Below are positions 63,601 through 64,000 of a stretch of 64,000 nucleotides of DNA, in pieces; position 1 is the first letter of the stretch, and each line of letters opens with the position of its first letter. This stretch comes from Ignavibacteria bacterium (GTDB taxonomy: Bacteria; Bacteroidota; Ignavibacteria; Kapaibacteriales; Kapaibacteriaceae): positions 144,776-208,775 of the forward strand of contig VGVV01000001.1 of NCBI GenBank assembly GCA_016873895.1, given 5' to 3'. The notes under the pieces are model-generated. The model did no database searches, was not told the DNA's origin, and was given only the letters and a program-made list of their open reading frames with translations. The translations under genes were made by a program, and so were the position numbers.

Positions 63601-64000
63601 AGTATGGGCGGAACTCATTTACACCAGCCTTGATCAATGGTCCGATACCGATAGAAACGATACCATATCCGAATCCACTGATTTCGTTACCAACGAACTT
63701 GTTGTTTGTATTAATCAGCGTATCAAGATTGCCAAAGTTGTCTGGGTTGATAGTATCACGCTGTGTAATGCCCGCGGTGAATCCAATCGTGGTGTTACGT
63801 GTGTTGCCTTCAAAACGGAACTGGTTCGATCCTGGGTTGAACTGAATCTGAGGAAGCGAATCAGCATATGATGGTGCTACACCATCCGCATTCGCGATGA
63901 TACAGTTGCGGATGCTAATGTTCGACGAACCTGATGACAGGTAGAACACAGAAACAGTTGGTGATGGGAAGCCAGGAATTGCATTCTTACGAATAGTGAA
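60626..64000 (-). CDS. Large secreted parallel beta-helix protein with T9SS sorting domain (5' end outside window)
   Basis: Partial protein of at least 1124 residues; the frame stays open to the right edge (FTIRKNAIPGFPSPTVSVFY), so the true start lies outside. The first ~350 visible residues have right-handed parallel beta-helix coils (NISIRNCIIANADGV, NKFVGNEISGFGYGIVSIGI, ISNNLIFNVRRAGIFVGYED, KIEGNRIYNVGTAVSST), typical of pectate-lyase-like or adhesive surface proteins; no catalytic residues were identified. A middle domain of CARDB-like strands follows. The C-terminus (FEIERASLTSVKAGDIA, then SYVYRLTAVDKDGSRSSSEE) is a fibronectin-like segment and a type A T9SS sorting domain (LGDVTPNPVVAGASVTFALA to VVTSKTVTVTK). 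Probably a surface-anchored cargo. Confidence 0.82.
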   Translation of the reverse strand, partial: FTIRKNAIPGFPSPTVSVFYLSSGSSNISIRNCIIANADGVAPSYADSLPQIQFNPGSNQFRFEGNTRNTTIGFTAGITQRDTINPDNFGNLDTLINTNNKFVGNEISGFGYGIVSIGIGPLIKAGVNEFRPYYNAGTEISNNLIFNVRRAGIFVGYEDGVKIEGNRIYNVGTAVSSTARDAAGIIAGGEGRYNNMNLFISRNEISGVRASNWSRGINIQQARNEFQPLSGVNKGFGPRTQATTISFPSKAEHTYITSNAVWGLTRGTTTGNIAGIHSYTARATSTDPVAALITPRLKTYFTLADSIVNNTIVIANDNVVGSGAIVAVGVQNSDGPVVMNNAIALMSPANSATLTQSALLYEGTIFRNGRVNTWYLPNTAPKALVSNKNAFWAPNSGIARVIEISHTSEVVSAGSQGEFNTIAQWRNWTAQDINSPYGNFVAEHEFQGVAPNQRLRVITTPRPPVGSILNNNGERLAGTRLDIEGGLRGQAGLGYDIGADEFDGRLYVSDLEVIDILSPAAYRDAAGSTSDAEYIMTKAPVDVRSRVRNNGALATTNSQVRVRIYVETVASNNANSATPTFNTTPEIDRVVGTALASGQSKDITFGIPGWSPQPYYGMMGYNVPVQFSAMSYNVTPRYRIEVSTPSDEFNPNNVFSKDVRFYMIKSTRRMVVSGENISMDILTGTPTANDIASRLNADSLQKALGDLGYIIDPSSDRYDFDIFDRTAWAIRSVDYTAYQTMFWAHDLNPLSRTERDDIRNYVASGQPGRKKNIAISGSALPAQHNGASIVTDLNFVQRVLRSNFKAPGTPFSPNYSGRYLEGRTLARGNSEMVVRTGFAGDQDPTPALATIFSDQGTSGVTNVAYSYPRADRSTTDSIAGTATAGITVNSVYLGVDWRHFGRTGVRTGVERVVRGIFDFFETNGGGLVPVQVVDFNAKARSKNVDVFWATASEKNLDRFEIERASLTSVKAGDIADASSFQKIRSVAAAGTSTSRREYSMVDENLAAGSYVYRLTAVDKDGSRSSSEEVQVTIEGENNGVSLGDVTPNPVVAGASVTFALAQAGEVYVTLVNTAGEEVATLVNAAFAAGTHKIELDAAPLASGSYTLILRSNGVVTSKTVTVTK

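Overview
The window is one contiguous chromosomal segment, about half GC, almost all transcribed leftward (minus strand). It suggests a Bacteroidota/FCB-group bacterium, possibly a Kapabacteria-like or other deep Chlorobi-side lineage. The evidence is a type IX secretion (T9SS) toolkit (PorV-like barrel, PorW-like TPR lipoprotein, cargo with C-terminal sorting domains), a large TonB-dependent receptor with a carboxypeptidase-regulatory-like N-terminus, zinc-free L36 and S14, weak or absent Shine-Dalgarno sites on many genes, and repeated Bacteroidota-type promoter words of the form TAnnTTTG. The phylum assignment is inference; no rRNA gene is present. No tRNA, CRISPR array, insertion sequence or prophage was seen.

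Region 1 (1-19118, minus) is the translation superoperon, read from high to low coordinates: fusA-like EF-G, rpsL, rpsG, a second EF-G, tuf, then rpsJ-rplC-rplD-rplW-rplB-rpsS-rplV-rpsC-rplP-rpmC-rpsQ-rplN-rplX-rplE-rpsN-rpsH-rplF-rplR-rpsE-rpmD-rplO-secY-map-infA-rpmJ-rpsM-rpsK (cut by the window edge). Promoter elements precede the first EF-G, rpsL and tuf. A strong intrinsic terminator closes tuf before the S10 cluster.

Region 2 (19126-25937) holds a minus-strand MFS transporter, a divergent secreted T9SS cargo with an IgGFc-binding-like domain, a roughly 1.1-kb stretch with a decayed Crp/Fnr regulator, and a small plus-strand operon of a two-TM protein and lysA (diaminopimelate decarboxylase) behind a promoter followed at once by a perfect 12-bp dyad.

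Region 3 (25026-32374, minus) is a mixed operon: a CADD-type putative p-aminobenzoate synthase, a class II glutamine amidotransferase, an orphan nuoL, an SRAP/YedK DNA-protein crosslink protein, two thioredoxin-fold proteins, a disordered protein with fourteen RRDDRGPRSD-type decapeptides, and a predicted outer-membrane protein. clpS lies divergently at 32403.

Region 4 (32705-43949, minus) is a tightly overlapped cell-envelope operon: GWxTD protein, LpxL-like acyltransferase, heptosyltransferase, RluB-like pseudouridine synthase, BatA-type VWA protein, J-domain-like protein, M61 peptidase with PDZ, PorW/SprE-like lipoprotein.

Region 5 (44019-64000, minus) is dominated by secretion. It contains a T9SS/TonB cluster (Asp-box cargo, TonB-dependent receptor, 1417-aa secreted protein, PorV-like barrel), a Yip1-like membrane protein, an active/inactive M16 peptidase pair, Lnt, and a large parallel beta-helix T9SS protein running off the right edge.

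The most notable points are the CADD homologue with every known catalytic residue in register, the paired EF-Gs (one mtEFG1/spdEFG1-like) in the str operon, the T9SS/TonB module, and the promoter set with two apparently near-leaderless genes. All calls come from reading the sequence; no database search was run.
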